DNA of 64,000 bases from an uncultured Campylobacterales bacterium (GCA_947503785.1 CANNFB010000006.1:62001-126000); one strand, 5' to 3'; numbered from the stretch's first letter, positions 8,350 to 17,282 are shown. The notes: generated by a model from the sequence alone, not told the origin. Numbers and translations: made by a program.

Positions 8350-9084
8350 TTATCTCCACTGATTTGTTTTTTTCTCTAAGGGTCTTAAAATATATGTTTC
8401 AATTAACAAAATCACAATAATAAATGCCATTGAGTAAGCCATAATACTTGTAATATCAAAAAACTGAAAAAACATAGATAATTGAAAGCCAATACCTGAA
8501 CTTCTACCCAATAATTCCACAACTAAAACAATCTTCCAAATTAAAGAAAGTCCTGTTCTTGCACTAGCCATTATATAAGGATAAATTTGAGGTAAATATA
8601 TTTTATTTAAAGTTTCTATTTTTGATACTTTATATATTTGTGCAATTTGCATATATTTTTGCTCAACAGTTCGAGCACCTTCTCGTACTGTTACAATTAC
8701 AGTTGGAACTTTGTTTAAAACTACTGCTAAAAGTGCCGCTGTATCTGTTAATCCAAACCAAATATAACATAGTATTATAGTTACAAGGGCAGGAATATTT
8801 AGACCTATTATAAGCAAGGTATCTAAAGCAGTATCAATTTTCTTATATGAGCCCATTAAAATACCAAATAAGACTCCAATAGCCATTGCAATAAAGAAAG
8901 TAATAGCAACTCGCAGTAAAGTAATACCCAAATGATAAAGAAGCTCTCCATCTTTTAAATGGAAAGCTAGACTTTTAAAAACATCAATAACACTTGGAAA
9001 AGTATCAGTATTTATTAATAAAGCAAAAGTCTGCCATAAAATAAATATAATTAGTATAGAAATAAATCTACTTTTTTCTGGCAT
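8350..9084 (-). CDS. ABC importer permease, SsuC/TauC-like
   Basis: Membrane subunit with about six hydrophobic segments and the EAA loop typical of importer permeases (region around YKVSKIETLNKIYLPQIYPY). The track start at 9135 would overlap the binding-protein gene by 44 bp. I prefer ATG 9084 (MPEKSRFISI), eight bases after the upstream stop, giving 244 aa and a normal first membrane helix. Neither start has a strong ribosome site, so translational coupling is likely. Confidence 0.85.
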   Translation of the reverse strand: MPEKSRFISILIIFILWQTFALLINTDTFPSVIDVFKSLAFHLKDGELLYHLGITLLRVAITFFIAMAIGVLFGILMGSYKKIDTALDTLLIIGLNIPALVTIILCYIWFGLTDTAALLAVVLNKVPTVIVTVREGARTVEQKYMQIAQIYKVSKIETLNKIYLPQIYPYIMASARTGLSLIWKIVLVVELLGRSSGIGFQLSMFFQFFDITSIMAYSMAFIIVILLIETYILRPLEKKTNQWR

Positions 9085-9091
9085 TAAAGTT

Positions 9092-10060
9092 TTACCACTT
9101 AATATCTGGATTAAAATCCCAGAATGTTTTAGCATTTAAAGAAGTACTCTTTCCTACTAGTTTTTCTCCACCCTCTTTATATAAAATTTCAAATACTTTT
9201 TTAGAGTTTTCAATATGTGCTGAAGAAAAGTTCTTAACAATGCCATTTATATAACCATTTTTTAAAGCTGTAAACATCTCTTCATTTTTTACTTTCATTA
9301 AAGGCTTAATTCTATTCCATTCATCTTCGGAAGTACTTAACAGTTTTTTTGTTTCATAAGATGCTTGTAAAAAACTATTAATTACTTTTTTATTTTTATT
9401 TGCAAAATCACGATTAAAAGTCCATCCAATTAGTGGAATATCACTATTTATTTTAAACTCTTCTAAAATTTCTTTAACTCCTAATAATCTTTTTAATCCT
9501 TTAGATTCCAACTTTGCATTAAAATGCCAAAAGTTTATTGAGGCACTTAAAGACTTATCTAACATCTTTTTATATAAAATCGGAGGTGCTGCAAATACAG
9601 GGTTTACCATATCTTTTAAATCTTTATTATATTTATTTTTGGAATAAGCTCTAAATAACAACCAAGTCTTATCCACACTACCACCTGCAATTCCTAATCT
9701 TTTTTTATCTAAATCTAAAAGAGATTTGATTTTGTTATCATTTACATATAAAGCACCAACAGCTTTTGAATAAGGATAAAAAGAAATATTTTTCCCACTA
9801 GCTCTTTGTCTATTTACCCAAACCCAATCATTCACAATAATATCAACACTATTTGATTGTAAGGCAATTGCAACTGCATTTTTTGAGGCTAATTTTACAA
9901 CTTCTACATCAATACCATGTTTTTTATCAAGCTTATTATGTTTTAAAACCTCTAATTCCCAATTTACTGTTCCAAAAGCCAATACACCAATTTTTATCTT
10001 TTCATTTGCATATAAATTTAGTAAAGTTACAAACATAAGTATAAATACTTTTAATTTCAC
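9092..10060 (-). CDS. periplasmic binding protein, NMT1/SsuA-like
   Basis: 322-residue substrate-binding protein of the NMT1/SsuA fold (IKIGVLAFGTVNWELEVLKH at the mature start, then LGIAGGSVDKTWLLFRAYSK). The true start is GTG at 10060, residue 26 of the track ORF, because AAGGAG precedes it at proper spacing and the signal peptide (KLKVFILMFVTLLNLYANE) follows at once. It heads an operon with the permease and ATPase. Its promoter has the island operator and is divergent from pedF. The ligand is unknown; candidates range from a sulfonate to a cofactor-related compound. Confidence 0.85.
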   Translation of the reverse strand: MKLKVFILMFVTLLNLYANEKIKIGVLAFGTVNWELEVLKHNKLDKKHGIDVEVVKLASKNAVAIALQSNSVDIIVNDWVWVNRQRASGKNISFYPYSKAVGALYVNDNKIKSLLDLDKKRLGIAGGSVDKTWLLFRAYSKNKYNKDLKDMVNPVFAAPPILYKKMLDKSLSASINFWHFNAKLESKGLKRLLGVKEILEEFKINSDIPLIGWTFNRDFANKNKKVINSFLQASYETKKLLSTSEDEWNRIKPLMKVKNEEMFTALKNGYINGIVKNFSSAHIENSKKVFEILYKEGGEKLVGKSTSLNAKTFWDFNPDIKW

Positions 10061-10084
10061 AATAACTCCTTGAATATTTTCACA

Positions 10085-10117
10085 ATTGTAATAGAAAATT
10101 GTAGCTTGACTATAGCA
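10085..10117 (-). promoter_or_regulatory. promoter and operator for the SsuABC-like operon
   Basis: Minus strand TGCTATAGTCAAGCTACA, nine bases, then TACAAT as -10 (10090-10085). It faces another copy at 10137-10154 that drives pedF, the same inverted layout as at 5915-5961. Confidence 0.72.
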
Positions 10118-10136
10118 AGATAAATTTCTACACAAG

Positions 10137-10169
10137 CGCTATAATCAAGCTATAAAATAAATATATACT
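10137..10169 (+). promoter_or_regulatory. promoter and operator for the pedF operon
   Basis: CGCTATAATCAAGCTATA (10137-10154), nine bases, TATACT (10164-10169). Transcription would begin near 10176, 23 bases before the pedF ATG, which has AAAAAAGG as ribosome site. Confidence 0.74.
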
Positions 10170-10198
10170 TCCATAACAAAAAGAAAAAAAGGATAAAA

Positions 10199-10615
10199 AT
10201 GAAAAGTTTAAAGAAAATTGCATTTGTTGTATTAGCAACATCTACACTAGCATTTGGACATGGAGATGTAACTCCTCAAGCTGTAGAAACTAAAGGTTTA
10301 GCAAAAATTTCAGAGGATGTGATTATTAATCCTTTTAGAGATAATGAAGTTGCAATTGAAATTGGTAAAGGCGCTTACAACACAAACTGTGCAAGATGTC
10401 ATGGATTAGGTGCAGTATCTGGTGGTGTTGCTCCTGACTTAAGAGCTCTTGATGCAGCAGATGATGACATTGACGAATATTTTATTACAAAAGTTAAAGA
10501 AGGTGCTGTAAGAAATGGAAATGTTTATATGCCTCCATTTGGTGAAGTATTATCAGCTGAAGCAATTTGGGCGATTAGATCATGGTTAGAAACATTACCA
10601 ACAGACGATTTATAG
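10199..10615 (+). CDS. pedF: cytochrome c-550 PedF-like, electron acceptor of PQQ dehydrogenase
   Basis: 138-residue periplasmic c-type cytochrome. It has a signal peptide ending TLAFG, then HGDVTPQAVE, the characteristic start of mature PedF proteins, one heme site CARCH near residue 62, and Met in VYMPPFGEVLS as likely sixth ligand. The C-terminal AIWAIRSWLET is also typical. In Pseudomonas this cytochrome takes electrons from quinoprotein alcohol dehydrogenases. The dehydrogenase here lacks its own heme domain, so this is its most likely partner. It is first in a four-gene operon. Confidence 0.88.
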   Translation: MKSLKKIAFVVLATSTLAFGHGDVTPQAVETKGLAKISEDVIINPFRDNEVAIEIGKGAYNTNCARCHGLGAVSGGVAPDLRALDAADDDIDEYFITKVKEGAVRNGNVYMPPFGEVLSAEAIWAIRSWLETLPTDDL

Positions 10616-10623
10616 GATAAATT

Positions 10624-11484
10624 ATGTTATATAAAATTACATTTCTGATCTTTATACTAATATCAAACCTAAATGCTAGGTCTATTGAAGAAATAAAAGA
10701 ATCTGGTGATATTATCATTGCAATATATGAGGATTTCCCTCCTTATTCATATATTGAAGATGGTGTGGCTAAAGGAATTGATATTGATTTAGGAAAAGAA
10801 ATAGCAAAATCAATGGGTGTAAAACCTACTTGGTATTGGACAGGTTCGGATGAAACATTAGATGATGATTTAAGAAATGTAATTTGGAAAGGGCATTTGA
10901 TCCACAAAACAAGAGCGGATGTAATGCTTCGTATACCTTATGATTATGAATTTATTAGAGAAAAAGATAAAAGTACAGGTGAACTAAACAATGAACTTGT
11001 AGTTATGAAAGCTCCATATCATGCTGAAAGTTGGGTAATTGCTACAAATAAAGAAAAAATTCCCGAGATAAATACTCTAGGGATTTTTATGTACAATAAA
11101 ATCGGTGTAGAATTAGACACTCTACCTGATGCACATTTTACTTCATCTTTTATGGGGAAATTAAGATCTAATGTAATTCATTACCCTTCGATTCTTACAG
11201 CAATTGAGGATTTAAAAAGTGGAAAAATTCAAGCAGTTGCAGGATTAAAATCACAATTAGAATATGCTTTAAACTATAATGAAAATAAAGACAAATACTT
11301 TATGACTAAAAAAATAGATTATGTAAAGTCTAAATGGGATTTAGGAATTGCTGTAAGAACTGACTATAGACCTTTAGGTTATGAAATTGAAGGCTATATT
11401 GAAGAATATATTCAAAAAGGTATATTAAAAGAAATATTTAAAAGATACAATGTTAATTATGAACTTCCACTTGCTTTACAATAA
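10624..11484 (+). CDS. quinoprotein dehydrogenase-associated binding protein (MxaJ/XoxJ-like)
   Basis: 286-residue exported protein with the family 3 solute-binding fold (ARSIEEIKESGDIIIAIYED after the signal peptide; GIDIDLGKEIAKSMGVKPTW). It matches the quinoprotein dehydrogenase-associated binding proteins to which MxaJ and XoxJ belong. XoxJ is thought to help activate lanthanide-dependent dehydrogenases. The motif WYWTGSDETLDDDLRN is typical of this group. It starts 8 bp after pedF. A transport role is unlikely since no permease is next to it. Confidence 0.85.
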   Translation: MLYKITFLIFILISNLNARSIEEIKESGDIIIAIYEDFPPYSYIEDGVAKGIDIDLGKEIAKSMGVKPTWYWTGSDETLDDDLRNVIWKGHLIHKTRADVMLRIPYDYEFIREKDKSTGELNNELVVMKAPYHAESWVIATNKEKIPEINTLGIFMYNKIGVELDTLPDAHFTSSFMGKLRSNVIHYPSILTAIEDLKSGKIQAVAGLKSQLEYALNYNENKDKYFMTKKIDYVKSKWDLGIAVRTDYRPLGYEIEGYIEEYIQKGILKEIFKRYNVNYELPLALQ

Positions 11485-11515
11485 GAATTAAAACTTAAAC
11501 TTTTAAAGGTAAGCT

Positions 11516-12274
11516 ATGAAAAAAAGTATTAAAAAAATAGTAAAAATATTCTTTTTACTATTAATAATCAACCAAGTAAGCTTCGCAAAAGACCCTCTTA
11601 ACTCCTCCGTTTGGACTGAAACAATAAAACAAATGATTGGAGATGACAAATACATCTTTGATGATGAAAACATCAAAATCGATGTTCCTAAATTTGCTGA
11701 CAATCCACTTCAAGTTCCTATATTTATTGATGCTACTAAAATAGAAAAAGCAAAAAGACTTTTAGTTTTTGCAGATATAAATGCTATTGTTAAAGTTGCA
11801 GATTACGACCTTGGACATATGAAGCCTATTTTATCTTTAAATATTAAAGTAGCACAAGGAACACCACTTCGGGCTGCTGTTTTAGATGAAAATGGTTTAT
11901 GGCATGTTGGAAGTGCCCATATAAATAGTTTTGGAGGAGGATGTTCAGTAGCTTCTGAAGCTAGTAAAATGGAAAGCTTTGAAGATTTAATAGGAAAAAC
12001 AAAAAGTAAAGTTTGGAAAAAAGAGAATACCTATAGAATTAAATGGTCTATTTTCCATCCAATGGAAACTGGACTTTTTGTAGGAAACCCATCATTTTAT
12101 ATATCAAAAGTTGATATAAGAATTGATTCACAAACTATTGGAAAAATCAGTTTGTACGGTTCAGTTAGTGAAAATCCAAGAATTACACTTGAAACAAATG
12201 TTGGTAATGGAGCTTATAAACTTTTTATAAGTGACACTGATGGCAATGAATTTGAATTAAAAACAAAAATGTAG
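11516..12274 (+). CDS. quinoprotein-associated fused SoxYZ-like carrier
   Basis: 252-residue exported protein in which a SoxY-like N-terminal half (ends in INSFGGGCSVAS, with the carrier Cys near residue 141) is fused to a SoxZ-like C-terminal half (IFHPMETGLFVG... FYISKVDIR). Fused SoxYZ-like carriers of this type are known beside PQQ dehydrogenases and are thought to carry an intermediate or electrons on the Cys. Here the Cys motif is internal instead of at the C-terminus as in SoxY. It lies between the XoxJ-like gene and its partner hydrolase. The chemistry is unknown. Confidence 0.85.
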   Translation: MKKSIKKIVKIFFLLLIINQVSFAKDPLNSSVWTETIKQMIGDDKYIFDDENIKIDVPKFADNPLQVPIFIDATKIEKAKRLLVFADINAIVKVADYDLGHMKPILSLNIKVAQGTPLRAAVLDENGLWHVGSAHINSFGGGCSVASEASKMESFEDLIGKTKSKVWKKENTYRIKWSIFHPMETGLFVGNPSFYISKVDIRIDSQTIGKISLYGSVSENPRITLETNVGNGAYKLFISDTDGNEFELKTKM

Positions 12275-12283
12275 GAGTATAAG

Positions 12284-13210
12284 ATGAAATTTAAACAACT
12301 ATTATTTTTGAGTTTGTTTTCAACAGTTTTATTTGCAAGTGATTATAACTATAATTTAAAACCTGAGAAAATTGCTGAAAATACTTATGTATTTATTGGT
12401 AAAAAAGAATTCTTTAATATACGAAATGGTGGAGATATTTCAAATACAGCTTTTATAGATACCAAGGAGGGTGTAATAGTTATAGATACAGGTTCTTCTG
12501 CAAAGTATGGAGAACAAATGATTAAAGCAATTAGAACAATTACCTCAAAGCCTATTATAACTGTAATAAATACACATCATCATCCTGATCATTTTTTAGG
12601 TAACTCTGCTTTTAAAGACTCCCAAATTTTAGCTACAAAATATACAAAAGATGATATTGCTAATAATGGAGATTTATACATAAGCAATCTTATGAATCTA
12701 ACTTATAAATGGATGGAAGGTACTGAAGTTAAAGCTCCAACAAAAGAGTTAGATGAGCTAAAAAACAAATACATCAAATTAGGGAAACATAAACTAAAAG
12801 TAATTTATCTAGATGGTCATACAAATTCGGATATCGCTTTATATGATGAATATACAAAAACTTTATTTGCATCTGACTTGATTTTTTATAATAGAATTGC
12901 AGCAACTCCTCATGCTAATATAAAAAATTGGATAAGTGCTTTAGAAGATTTAAGACAAGTAGATTTTAAAGTTTTAGTACCAGGACATGGTCCAATATCT
13001 ACACAAAAAGAGCCCTTTGATCAAGTAAAAAGATATCTTATTTATTTAGATGAAACTTTAAAAAATGCAGCAGAACAAGGGCTTAGTGTTTTTGAAATTT
13101 TACAACTTCCTAAACCAGTAGAATTTGTAAATCTAGCTATGATTGAAGATGAGTTTGAAAGATCAGTAATAAATCTTTATCCTCAATATGAAAATGCTTT
13201 AATGGAATAA
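12284..13210 (+). CDS. quinoprotein relay zinc metallo-hydrolase (SoxH-related)
   Basis: 308-residue exported metallo-beta-lactamase-fold protein. The zinc motif is NTHHHPDHFLGN (HxHxDH form), with further ligands in LDGHTNSDIALY, ASDLIF and VPGHGP. The signal peptide ends LFAS. SoxH-related hydrolases of this class are coupled to the SoxYZ-like carrier in quinoprotein loci. It starts 9 bp after that carrier and is the last gene of the pedF operon. A terminator overlaps its stop codon. Confidence 0.87.
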   Translation: MKFKQLLFLSLFSTVLFASDYNYNLKPEKIAENTYVFIGKKEFFNIRNGGDISNTAFIDTKEGVIVIDTGSSAKYGEQMIKAIRTITSKPIITVINTHHHPDHFLGNSAFKDSQILATKYTKDDIANNGDLYISNLMNLTYKWMEGTEVKAPTKELDELKNKYIKLGKHKLKVIYLDGHTNSDIALYDEYTKTLFASDLIFYNRIAATPHANIKNWISALEDLRQVDFKVLVPGHGPISTQKEPFDQVKRYLIYLDETLKNAAEQGLSVFEILQLPKPVEFVNLAMIEDEFERSVINLYPQYENALME

Positions 13211-13232
13211 ATAGTAGGAAAGCCTACTATTT
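13209..13232. terminator. bidirectional terminator between MBL gene and pepA
   Basis: AAATAGTAGG, loop AAAG, CCTACTATTT forms a 10-bp perfect stem that includes the stop codons of both convergent genes. T-rich and A-rich flanks are modest. Confidence 0.65.
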
Positions 13233-14663
13233 ATTTAAGTTTTTTATAAAATCTAATGTTATTCTAATTCCTGCACCAGTTCCCCCAAATGAGTTATATC
13301 CCCAAGGTGATTCACTGTATGCTGCACCTGCAATATCTAAGTGCAACCATTTTTTCTTATTCTCTTTTTTTACAAAATTATCCAGAAACAACCCAGCTGT
13401 AATTGAACCAGCTGCTCTTGAAGCTGTTGAGTTTACAATATCAGCAATTCCACTTTTTAACTGTTTTGGTAAATATCTATTAAATGGTAATATACCAATT
13501 AATTCTCCAGATGAATTCGCTGCTTTTTGCATTTTTGCTTTTAACTTTTTACTATGTCCCATAGTTCCAATAGTTTCATTTCCAAGTGCAACTATACAAG
13601 CACCTGTTAATGTTGCATAATCAAAGATGTAATCAATATCTGAAATCTCATCTTGTGCATAACATAAACAATCAGCAAGAACAAGTCTTCCTTCAGCATC
13701 TGTATTTCGTACTTCTATTGTTTTTCCATTTTTAGCTTTTAATACATCATCAGGTTTATAAGCATCTCCACCTATCATATTTTCAACTGCTCCAATAATT
13801 CCGTGAACTTCATATTCACAAGAAAGAGCTTTTAGTGTATTCATAATTCCTAATACTGCACTTCCTCCACCTTTATCACATTTCATTGAAACCATACCAC
13901 CACCAACTTTTAAGCTTAAGCCACCACTGTCATACGTTAAACCTTTTCCAACTAACACAATCTTACCTTTTGGTTCTTTTGGCTTATATGATAGATGTAT
14001 AAGCTGTGATTCATGTCTTGAAGCACGTCCTACATTAAACATTGCATTCATTCCATTTTCTATTAAGTAACCCTCACCATGAATAATACATTGTAGGTCA
14101 TTTTTACTTGCAATATTTTTAGCATCATTTGCCATAGTTGCTGGAAAATAATCTTCAGGTGGAGTATTAATAATACTTCTTACCATATTTACACTTGACG
14201 TAATTGCTAAAGTATTTGATAACTCTTTTTCTAAAATATCTTCATCTTTTTTTGAGTTTGATGTAGAAATTGTAATAATGATCTTTTTACTTTTTTTCTG
14301 CTCTGATTTGTATTTTGTAAATTCATAAGCTCCTAAAACTAAGCCTTCTACTATTTCATCTATCTTTAGTTCTTTTTCATTTTGAAGTAAATCAAACTTA
14401 ACACTTTTGATATTTAATTTTTTAATACTTCTAATAGCACTTGAGAAACTTAGTTTTAAATCTTCTTTTTTTAATTTTGGGCATGAAACATAAAACATGT
14501 TTGCATTTGCATCAAAATATGTATCAAATGATTTTAAATCAAATGATATTTTCTTTAAAAGCTTTTGTGTACCTTTCTCTAATTTTTTTAAATCTTTTAC
14601 AACAACTAATTCTATATCTGCTTCAATATTTTTTAAATCTTTTTTTGATAGTTTAATATTCAT
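13227..14663 (-). CDS. pepA: leucyl aminopeptidase (M17 family)
   Basis: 478-residue cytoplasmic aminopeptidase. The M17 catalytic block is complete: GKGLTYDSGGLSLKVGGGMV with metal-binding Lys and Asp, CDKGGG, and NTDAEGRLVLADCL, the M17 signature. The N-terminal domain (about 150 residues) is variable as usual. It removes N-terminal residues from peptides in protein turnover. The next gene, an M15 peptidase, ends right before its ATG on the same strand, so the two may be co-transcribed. Confidence 0.95.
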   Translation of the reverse strand: MNIKLSKKDLKNIEADIELVVVKDLKKLEKGTQKLLKKISFDLKSFDTYFDANANMFYVSCPKLKKEDLKLSFSSAIRSIKKLNIKSVKFDLLQNEKELKIDEIVEGLVLGAYEFTKYKSEQKKSKKIIITISTSNSKKDEDILEKELSNTLAITSSVNMVRSIINTPPEDYFPATMANDAKNIASKNDLQCIIHGEGYLIENGMNAMFNVGRASRHESQLIHLSYKPKEPKGKIVLVGKGLTYDSGGLSLKVGGGMVSMKCDKGGGSAVLGIMNTLKALSCEYEVHGIIGAVENMIGGDAYKPDDVLKAKNGKTIEVRNTDAEGRLVLADCLCYAQDEISDIDYIFDYATLTGACIVALGNETIGTMGHSKKLKAKMQKAANSSGELIGILPFNRYLPKQLKSGIADIVNSTASRAAGSITAGLFLDNFVKKENKKKWLHLDIAGAAYSESPWGYNSFGGTGAGIRITLDFIKNLNK

Positions 14664-15326
14664 TTATTTTCCTTTTTTTCTTTTATATTCGAAGTGTTGA
14701 TAATCTTTTATAGTAATCCAATCACCACCCCATTTCCATTCATACTTCTCAAATATTTTAACAGCTTTATCTTTTTTAAGTAATACTGCTTTATCTTTTA
14801 AAGTTTTGTTTTCATGTTTTCTAGTTCTATATTTTAGTGAATTTTTATGAGAAATATGACCTTTTCTTGAAATATATGGATTTTCTATTGGATTTATATC
14901 AATAGCTTTACCATACGCGTGTTTTGACCATTTGTTTTTTTTACCCGTTATTGCTCTACAATTAAAGGCAGAAGTATTATTGGCTTCAATTGATACCCAA
15001 TCATCACCTTTATACTCACTTACTAGTTTCATTTTATAAATTGGATATTTAATCTCATATAATTCATCAAATATTTTTATAGTATCACTTGCAATACTTT
15101 TGTGAACTATTAGCTCACCAATTTTATCTTTACCATCAAAACCTAAATGCTTTATACTTAAATATCTTAAATCTTCTAAAGGAACGGGGCAACCTTCTTT
15201 AAAAGAGTTTCCACCAAGCATTCGCTTCTCTATTTGCTTAGATATTTTTGATATTTTAAAAGGATTCGCATTTGATATTGATGTGCATATAAAGATAATA
15301 AAGAGGATAAAAAGAGGTTTTAGCAT
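14664..15326 (-). CDS. exported M15-family peptidase
   Basis: 220-residue protein with signal peptide (MLKPLFILFIIFICTSISNA). The zinc motif of M15 peptidases is visible as SKHAYGKAIDINPIENPY (S-x-H-x2-G-x-A-x-D) near residues 133-150 and the third ligand in YQHFEYKRK near the C-terminus. Family members cut D-Ala-D-Ala or L-Ala-D-Glu bonds in peptidoglycan. A role in cell wall trimming is likely; the exact bond is not readable. It abuts pepA. Confidence 0.83.
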   Translation of the reverse strand: MLKPLFILFIIFICTSISNANPFKISKISKQIEKRMLGGNSFKEGCPVPLEDLRYLSIKHLGFDGKDKIGELIVHKSIASDTIKIFDELYEIKYPIYKMKLVSEYKGDDWVSIEANNTSAFNCRAITGKKNKWSKHAYGKAIDINPIENPYISRKGHISHKNSLKYRTRKHENKTLKDKAVLLKKDKAVKIFEKYEWKWGGDWITIKDYQHFEYKRKKGK

Positions 15327-15337
15327 AGGTTTAAGCC

Positions 15338-15370
15338 TTTATAAACTAGTAAAGTTTACTAGTTTATAAA
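15338..15370. terminator. 33-bp near-perfect palindrome after fba
   Basis: TTTATAAACTAGTAAA, one base, then its exact reverse complement (16 bp per arm). It lies between the aldolase stop (15387, minus) and the start of the M15 peptidase on the same strand. AT content is high and there is no clean U-tract, so it could be a terminator, an RNA-stabilising hairpin or a protein site. Confidence 0.5.
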
Positions 15371-15386
15371 TTTGAATTTTTAGTTC

Positions 15387-16454
15387 TTAGTTTTTGTTGA
15401 TAGCACATAAATCAGAGAATGCAATTTCAAGTCTTGCAATCATTGATTCTTGTGAAGCTCTTAGCCATTTTCTTGGATCATAGTAAGATTTATTTGGCTT
15501 ATCAGGACATTCTGGATTTCCAATTTGACCTTGTAAATAAGCATGATTTTTTTCAACATAAGATTTTACACCATCCCAAGTTGCCCATTGAGTATCTGTG
15601 TCAATATTCATCTTAATTACACCATAATCAATAGCTTCTCTGATCTCTGAAAGTTCAGAACCAGAACCTCCATGGAATACAAAATCAACAGGCTCAAGTT
15701 CAGTACCATGTTTATCTTGAATATATTTTTGAGAATTATCTAAAATTTTTGGAGATAGTTGTACATTTCCTGGCTTATAAACACCATGAACATTACCAAA
15801 AGATGCAGCTATTGTAAAGTTTGGACTAACTTTTTTTAACTCTTCGTAAGCGTAAGATACTTCTTCAGGTTGAGTATATAATAACGCATTGTCAACTTCT
15901 GAATTATCAACACCATCTTCTTCTCCACCTGTAATTCCAAGCTCAATTTCAATCATCATATCAAGTTCGTTCATAGTTTTAAAGTAATCTACACAAGTTC
16001 CAATATTTTCTTCTAATGGCTCTTCGCTTAAGTCAAGCATATGAGATGTATATAAAGGACGACCAGTTTTTTTAAAGTGTTCTTTTCCAGCATCTAATAA
16101 ACCATCAATCCATGGTAATAACTTTCTAGCGGCATGGTCTGTATGTAAGATAACAGGGATACCATAAGCTTTAGCCATAGTATGAACATGATTAGCACCA
16201 CTTATTCCACCTAAAACTGCTGCATCTTCTGTTTTTAAACCTTTTCCTGCATAGTACCCTGCTCCTCCATTTGAGAACTGAATAATAATTGGAGAATTAA
16301 CTTTTGCTGCTGCTTCTAAAACTGCGTTTACTGAATCAGTTCCTACAACATTTACTGCTGGTATTGCAAACTTATTCTTTTTTGCGTAAGCAAATAATTT
16401 CTTTGCTTCACTTCCTGTTAAAACCCCTGCTTTTACTACTTCTAATACACCCAA
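15387..16454 (-). CDS. fba: fructose-bisphosphate aldolase, class II
   Basis: 355-residue class IIA aldolase that interconverts fructose-1,6-bisphosphate with DHAP and G3P, here probably mainly for gluconeogenesis. Zinc and substrate motifs are visible: HTDHAARKLLPW, EIELGITGGEEDGVD, NVHGVYKPGN and VFHGGSGS. The start MGVLEVVKAGVLTG has AAGGAGACTAG ahead of it. It is 18 bp downstream of the PpiC gene on the same strand. Identification is secure. Confidence 0.97.
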   Translation of the reverse strand: MGVLEVVKAGVLTGSEAKKLFAYAKKNKFAIPAVNVVGTDSVNAVLEAAAKVNSPIIIQFSNGGAGYYAGKGLKTEDAAVLGGISGANHVHTMAKAYGIPVILHTDHAARKLLPWIDGLLDAGKEHFKKTGRPLYTSHMLDLSEEPLEENIGTCVDYFKTMNELDMMIEIELGITGGEEDGVDNSEVDNALLYTQPEEVSYAYEELKKVSPNFTIAASFGNVHGVYKPGNVQLSPKILDNSQKYIQDKHGTELEPVDFVFHGGSGSELSEIREAIDYGVIKMNIDTDTQWATWDGVKSYVEKNHAYLQGQIGNPECPDKPNKSYYDPRKWLRASQESMIARLEIAFSDLCAINKN

Positions 16455-16472
16455 ACTAGTCTCCTTGAAAAT

Positions 16473-17282
16473 TTATTTAATTACGATTTTTGCTGTTTTT
16501 CTTAACTTGTCAGAAATTTCTTTTACTTTTTTATTGTAAGCATTTCCTATTAACATTTGTGAAATATTACCTTTTACTTCATTAAAAGATAATGATTTAC
16601 CAGCTTTTTTAGACTCTAAATAAATTACATGGTAACCAAATTGTGTCTTAACAGGAGACTTAGAATAAGAACCTGCACTCATTTTCTCTGCAGCTGCTGA
16701 AAATTCTGGAACCATTTGAGTTGCTGGAAATTCACCTAATTTACCACCATTTTTTCCTGTAGGTCCAATTGATTTAGTTTTTGCTAAGGCTTCAAATTTT
16801 ACTTTCTTATTTGAAGTAGAATTAATTTGTTTGATAATACTTTTTGCTTCTGATTCTTTTTCAAGTAAAATATGACTAGCTTTTAATGTTGTAGGAACTA
16901 CAAAGTTTGCTTTATTTTTTTCATAAAAACTTTTAATATCAGATTCAGATGGTTTATGTTTCGCAATTTCATTTTTTTGCCATACTTGAAATGCTAAATC
17001 TTGTTTCATTTTACTTAAGGCATCTTTGTAAGAAGCGTCATTTTCAATTCCATCTTTAATAGCTTGTTTAGCTAAAAGCTTTTTATTTATGATTTGTTCT
17101 AAAACTTGATTTTGAGCATTTTTTGGTAGTTTTGCAAAATCAATTCTTGGATCTTGTAATACTAAAGCAACATCTGCTTTTGTAATTTTATCACCATCTA
17201 CAGATGCATAATAATCAGCTGCATTTAAAGATAAAGATGTGATTGCTAAAGTTGCTACTAAACTTGAAATTATTTTTTTCAT
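16473..17282 (-). CDS. exported PpiC-type peptidyl-prolyl isomerase (PEB4/Cbf2-like)
   Basis: 269-residue periplasmic chaperone-isomerase with signal peptide ending LSLNAA. An N-terminal SurA-like helical part (residues 25-130) is followed by a parvulin domain (LKASHILLEKESEAKSIIKQ through QFGYHVIYLESKKAGKS). This matches PEB4 of Campylobacter, which helps outer-membrane protein folding. It lies directly upstream of fba, the same neighbourhood as peb4-fba in Campylobacter, which supports orthology. Confidence 0.9.
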   Translation of the reverse strand: MKKIISSLVATLAITSLSLNAADYYASVDGDKITKADVALVLQDPRIDFAKLPKNAQNQVLEQIINKKLLAKQAIKDGIENDASYKDALSKMKQDLAFQVWQKNEIAKHKPSESDIKSFYEKNKANFVVPTTLKASHILLEKESEAKSIIKQINSTSNKKVKFEALAKTKSIGPTGKNGGKLGEFPATQMVPEFSAAAEKMSAGSYSKSPVKTQFGYHVIYLESKKAGKSLSFNEVKGNISQMLIGNAYNKKVKEISDKLRKTAKIVIK

